The position numbers and the translations under genes were made by a program. The notes beneath the pieces were generated by a model. The model had not been told where the DNA came from. It ran no database searches and saw nothing but the letters and a program-made list of their open reading frames with translations. Source: Gammaproteobacteria bacterium (GTDB taxonomy: Bacteria > Pseudomonadota > Gammaproteobacteria > Acidithiobacillales > Acidithiobacillaceae). From it: a DNA stretch of 51,288 nucleotides. The stretch lies in the NCBI GenBank assembly GCA_023381645.1, contig JAMCRJ010000104.1, positions 1-51,288 of the forward strand, in the 5' to 3' direction. Shown here one piece after another: positions 49,288 to 51,288 of this stretch (position 1 is its first letter; every line of letters starts with the position of its first letter).

Positions 49288-50115
49288 ATTTTCTGGCAGT
49301 GAAAATCGATACCCAAAGCCGGGTACAGTTTCCAGCCAGTCTTTAGCGCCGGCACTTTCCAGTATCTTGCGTAAACGATAAATCTTGACGATCTGGGTAT
49401 TGGGGGCGAGATACGCGCCCTTACCCTCTGACAGGAGGTCGGCGATCTGATGGTTGGAAACGACTTCGTCCGGATGGAGAGCGAAATGGTGGAACAGATA
49501 AAAGAGTTGCCGCGGCATGTGCATTTCCTGCCCCAGGATCCAGACCCGCAGTGACACGAGGTCAATGCAGAGGGTCTCCATTTTTCCCTCACGGGCATCC
49601 GGATGGCGCGTGCGCCTGCAATTTTTGAGCATGTTGCGGACCTGGGCAGTCAGCGGCTCAGGTCCCATACTGGACGGGACGTAGGCCTGCGCACCCGCCT
49701 CCAGTGCCGCCACGGCATCCATTCTTTCGCGGTCTTCTTGCGCGCCATCGCCGACGACCAGAAAGGATAACGCGTCCTGATGCGCGGCGAGCTGTAATCG
49801 CCGTAACCAGGCGCCGGTCGCGGCGGACCATCCCAGCAGGACCAGGACCTCCGGATCCCAGTGTCGCACCCACTGTTCGGCTTCGGCTCGCTCGGTGACG
49901 GTATGCACCTGGGCATCGGCGCACTCCAGAGCCACTTTGACGGAAATGGCTGGTCTGTCGTTGTTGGTCCGCGCATTCACCACCAGAAGAACGCGTGGGC
50001 AATGCGGTGAGGGAGAGTGGTTTGGCAATTTTGCCCGCATCTGGGCCCATATCGCTGCTGGCAGCATATGCACATGCGCATGCATGCCCATACTGCCCAA
50101 TAATATCCATAACAT
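49255..50115 (-). CDS. OmpR/PhoB-type regulator with degenerate receiver (RR2)
   Basis: A 286-residue paralogue of RR1. The receiver-like domain (about 40-160) lacks the acidic pair (RVLLVVNAR). It has Gly at the phosphoacceptor position ('PEVLVLLGW') and no 'KP' lysine ('AYVPSSMGP'). The winged helix (about 185-275) is well preserved: 'MPRQLFYLFHHFALHPDEVVSNHQI', 'IVKIYRLRKILESAG' and 'ETVPGFGYRFSLP'. ATG 50115 is taken as start (AAGGAAG upstream); 50094 or 50040 are possible. It lies 14 bp after the MFS remnant and behind site D. It is the likely regulator of site F, which is embedded in its own 3' end. No kinase partner is seen. Confidence 0.78.
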   Translation of the reverse strand: MLWILLGSMGMHAHVHMLPAAIWAQMRAKLPNHSPSPHCPRVLLVVNARTNNDRPAISVKVALECADAQVHTVTERAEAEQWVRHWDPEVLVLLGWSAATGAWLRRLQLAAHQDALSFLVVGDGAQEDRERMDAVAALEAGAQAYVPSSMGPEPLTAQVRNMLKNCRRTRHPDAREGKMETLCIDLVSLRVWILGQEMHMPRQLFYLFHHFALHPDEVVSNHQIADLLSEGKGAYLAPNTQIVKIYRLRKILESAGAKDWLETVPGFGYRFSLPENVHVVTKKSPQ

Positions 50116-50129
50116 CTCGGATGCTTCCT

Positions 50130-50300
50130 TCACAGTGCTTCCAACCCGTAAATCTGTTTGCGGCCTACCACATCGGCCAGGCGTCCAAAGATAAATGCAT
50201 CGAGGAATGCGGCGCGCGGGTGAAAAAAACGGATAGGGGCGTTGTTGAGGGAATCGATGACACTGAGCTTGGGTACGTGCGTGCCCGTGGACTGACTCAT
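50130..50300 (-). pseudogene. MFS transporter remnant with internal deletion
   Basis: A 56-residue frame starts with a good ribosome-binding site (AAGGAGACC). Its second half reads RAAFLDAFIFGRLADVVGRK, continuing QIYGLEAL. 'FLDA' is from MFS helix 1 and 'FGRLADVVGRK' is the loop 2-3 signature; the helix between them is deleted. It stands directly behind site D, so a transporter gene originally headed this regulator operon. Confidence 0.72.
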
Positions 50301-50339
50301 GGCAGGTCTCCTTATGGGGCTGATATTGCGGCTCCGCTA

Positions 50340-50383
50340 AGGATAACTGGCTTATGTGACGCTAGTGCGACGATTTCATGACG
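50340..50383 (-). promoter_or_regulatory. Pho-box-like promoter of the MFS remnant/RR2 unit (site D)
   Basis: Minus-strand CGTCAT, CGTCGC and CGTCAC place GTC at an exact 11-bp period (plus-strand anchors 50357, 50368, 50379). Ten bp later is TATCCT (50340-50345), the same -10 as RR1's promoter. Confidence 0.66.
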
Positions 50384-50388
50384 TTTTT

Positions 50389-50544
50389 ATGGCCAATTAC
50401 GCCCCATCCTTTCCTGAAAAGGCGATGTACGCCGCCTATCTGGAGCGTACACGTTGGGGCGAAGGGTCTTTCTGCCCGCACCGGGTGCTGTTGGTGGCCG
50501 ACGTTCCGCGGCAGATGTCGAAGCCGACGCAAGCGGCTTCATAA
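50389..50544 (+). CDS. 51-residue ORF, probably a gene fragment
   Basis: Reads MANYAPSFPEKAMYAAYLER, then TRWGEGSFCPHRVLLVADVPRQMSKPTQAAS. The first part resembles the zinc-ribbon start of IS1595-type transposases (PEKA..AYLE..RW..G..CPH). The second part resembles the first strand of the RR receivers (RVLLV). It may be a fusion of two remnants. The stop codon lies inside site E. Confidence 0.3.
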   Translation: MANYAPSFPEKAMYAAYLERTRWGEGSFCPHRVLLVADVPRQMSKPTQAAS

Positions 50545-50569
50545 AACTGTCATATTCGGATGGTACCAT
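50539..50569 (+). promoter_or_regulatory. Pho-box-like promoter upstream of the glycosyltransferase (site E)
   Basis: TTCATAAAACTGTCATATT holds two repeats (TCA at 50539 and 50550, 11 bp apart). Ten bp after TGTCAT is TACCAT (50564-50569). The 19-bp block is identical to the one in site B. It reads toward the small ORFs at 50617 and 50800 and the glycosyltransferase at 50898. Confidence 0.68.
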
Positions 50570-50616
50570 TCGCTTGGGTAATCCCATCTATAGATGGTCG
50601 ACTGGCAGGAGAATGT

Positions 50617-50787
50617 ATGGAACGCAATGCTGCGGACAAGCAAGTAGCCCAACATTACGCCGTTGGTATCTATGCGCTTGGTCGTGCCCCGACGGACACG
50701 GTTATCCAGGACGATATGTTGTTTATGTTCCTGATGGGCGAAGCGATAAAGGGCCGCATAAGGCCGTCCGTTTGGTCATTTGGATAA
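50617..50787 (+). CDS. 56-residue hypothetical protein
   Basis: ATG 50617 has an excellent ribosome-binding site (CAGGAG) and lies 48 bp after the -10 box of site E, so it is probably translated. The sequence (MERNAADKQVAQHYAVGIYA and onward, ending RIRPSVWSFG) is compact and without a signal peptide. I do not recognise it. It may be a complete small protein or the start of a truncated gene. Confidence 0.45.
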   Translation: MERNAADKQVAQHYAVGIYALGRAPTDTVIQDDMLFMFLMGEAIKGRIRPSVWSFG

Positions 50788-50799
50788 CCCGCTGCGGTC

Positions 50800-50901
50800 A
50801 TGGAAGCCTTGGCCTGTCAGGCGGTAACCGAAGGCGTGTCGGCGGGCACCTGGGCAGGCTGCCTTCTGGCAGAAGGCGCGAGCGCACCGGATTGTCCATG
50901 A
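50800..50901 (+). CDS. 33-residue ORF overlapping the glycosyltransferase start
   Basis: The frame from ATG 50800 ends in TGA at 50899-50901, overlapping the glycosyltransferase ATG (ATGA), which implies translational coupling. It encodes MEALACQAVTEGVSAGTWAG, then CLLAEGASAPDCP. It could be the tail of a lost upstream enzyme. In related phosphate-starvation loci a metallophosphatase (PlcP) precedes the glycosyltransferase, but I cannot show that this is its remnant. Confidence 0.3.
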   Translation: MEALACQAVTEGVSAGTWAGCLLAEGASAPDCP

Positions 50902-51288
50902 AAATCGCTCTGGTTACGGACGCATGGTTTCCGCAGGTGAACGGGGTGGTGACGACCTTGAACCAGACGGCAACCCAGTTGCGTCATATGGGCCATGAGG
51001 TACGGATGATCACCAGCGAAGGGAGGGCCAGTATCCCTTGCCCAACCTATCCTGAAATCCGCTTGACCCTCTCGCCCAAACGCCGTATCGGCAGGACTTT
51101 GAGAGCTTTTTTACCGGATGCCGTGCATATCGCCACCGAAGGCCCCCTGGGTCTGGCCGCGCGCAATTGGTGCCGGCAACAGGGTTGGATTTTCACCACG
51201 TCCTTTCACACCCGCTTTCCCGAATATGTCGCCGCCCGATTCCCTGTTCCCGTATCTTGGGGGTACGCCTACATGCGCTGGTTCCACG
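50898..51288 (+). CDS. GT4-family glycosyltransferase, N-terminal part (runs off window)
   Basis: The visible 130 residues begin 'MKIALVTDAWFPQVNGVVTT' and continue with 'SIPCPTYPEIRLTLSP', 'DAVHIATEGPLGLAARNWC' and 'FTTSFHTRFPEYVAARFPVP'. This is the start of the GT4 group that includes glycolipid-forming transferases (Agt/SqdX-like) acting on diacylglycerol at the cytoplasmic face of the inner membrane. In several proteobacteria such enzymes replace phospholipids by glycolipids during phosphate starvation. It lies downstream of site E, which fits that role. The nucleotide-sugar-binding C-terminal half is outside the window. Confidence 0.8.
   Translation, partial: MKIALVTDAWFPQVNGVVTTLNQTATQLRHMGHEVRMITSEGRASIPCPTYPEIRLTLSPKRRIGRTLRAFLPDAVHIATEGPLGLAARNWCRQQGWIFTTSFHTRFPEYVAARFPVPVSWGYAYMRWFH

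Noticed and set aside
27055..50569. Treating the six repeat sites as a CRISPR or ordinary dispersed repeat
   Set aside because: They are short, tied to promoters with a constant 10-bp spacing to a -10 box, and share no spacer structure.

Overview
The window looks like a chromosomal segment of an acidophilic proteobacterium, most likely an Acidithiobacillus. This is inferred from gene content and moderately high G+C; no rRNA or taxonomic marker is present. About half is ordinary housekeeping DNA. From about 22.5 kb onward it is an accessory region that appears devoted to acquiring phosphorus.

Left end (1-5 kb): an IS30-type end, a beheaded Na+/H+ antiporter and an IS110-type transposase scrap, then a DsbG-like protein, a lipoprotein, and an OprB-like porin in an operon with a secreted PQQ-type beta-propeller. 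Central housekeeping (5.4-22.4 kb): a giant alpha-2-macroglobulin whose thioester motif is lost, with pbpC; a roadblock protein with a diiron ODP-like metallo-beta-lactamase protein; a TIGR02186-TauE/SafE-UspA operon; and a purH-purD-tsaC-hemF-pyrD run. The run is preceded by a consensus-like promoter and a leader that can fold as terminator or antiterminator.

Phosphorus island (22.7-51.3 kb). Leftward: an OmpR/PhoB-type regulator (RR1), exbB, exbD, tonB and a Tat-exported phospholipase C/acid phosphatase-like enzyme. Rightward: a small leader ORF, a deleted exbB, a propeller-phosphoesterase, a second tonB and a second propeller-phosphoesterase. Leftward again: a complete C-P lyase operon phnGHIJKLM with a 2H-phosphoesterase (DUF1045), phnN and phnF, preceded by an MFS transporter and a PhnZ-like HD oxygenase, a TonB-dependent receptor, and a second regulator (RR2). 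A glycosyltransferase of the phosphate-starvation glycolipid type begins at the right edge.

The unifying signal is a regulatory element found six times: tandem T(G/T)TCA-type repeats at an 11-bp period, followed by exactly 10 bp and a -10 box. It sits before RR1, exbB, the deleted-exbB/phosphoesterase module, the TonB receptor, RR2 and the genes just upstream of the glycosyltransferase. It resembles a Pho box. The two local regulators have PhoB-like DNA-binding domains, but their receiver domains lack the phosphorylatable aspartate and the conserved lysine. A 168-bp inverted duplication joins the two outer modules and carries one of these promoters, an RNA leader with two mutually exclusive hairpins, and a small ORF. 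Many truncated genes (MFS, exbB, TonB receptor, RND pump, regulator tails) show repeated duplication and deletion. My reading is a TonB-energised, locally regulated organophosphorus/phosphonate scavenging system. The C-P lyase part is well known; the TonB, phosphoesterase and degenerate-regulator part is the candidate novelty.
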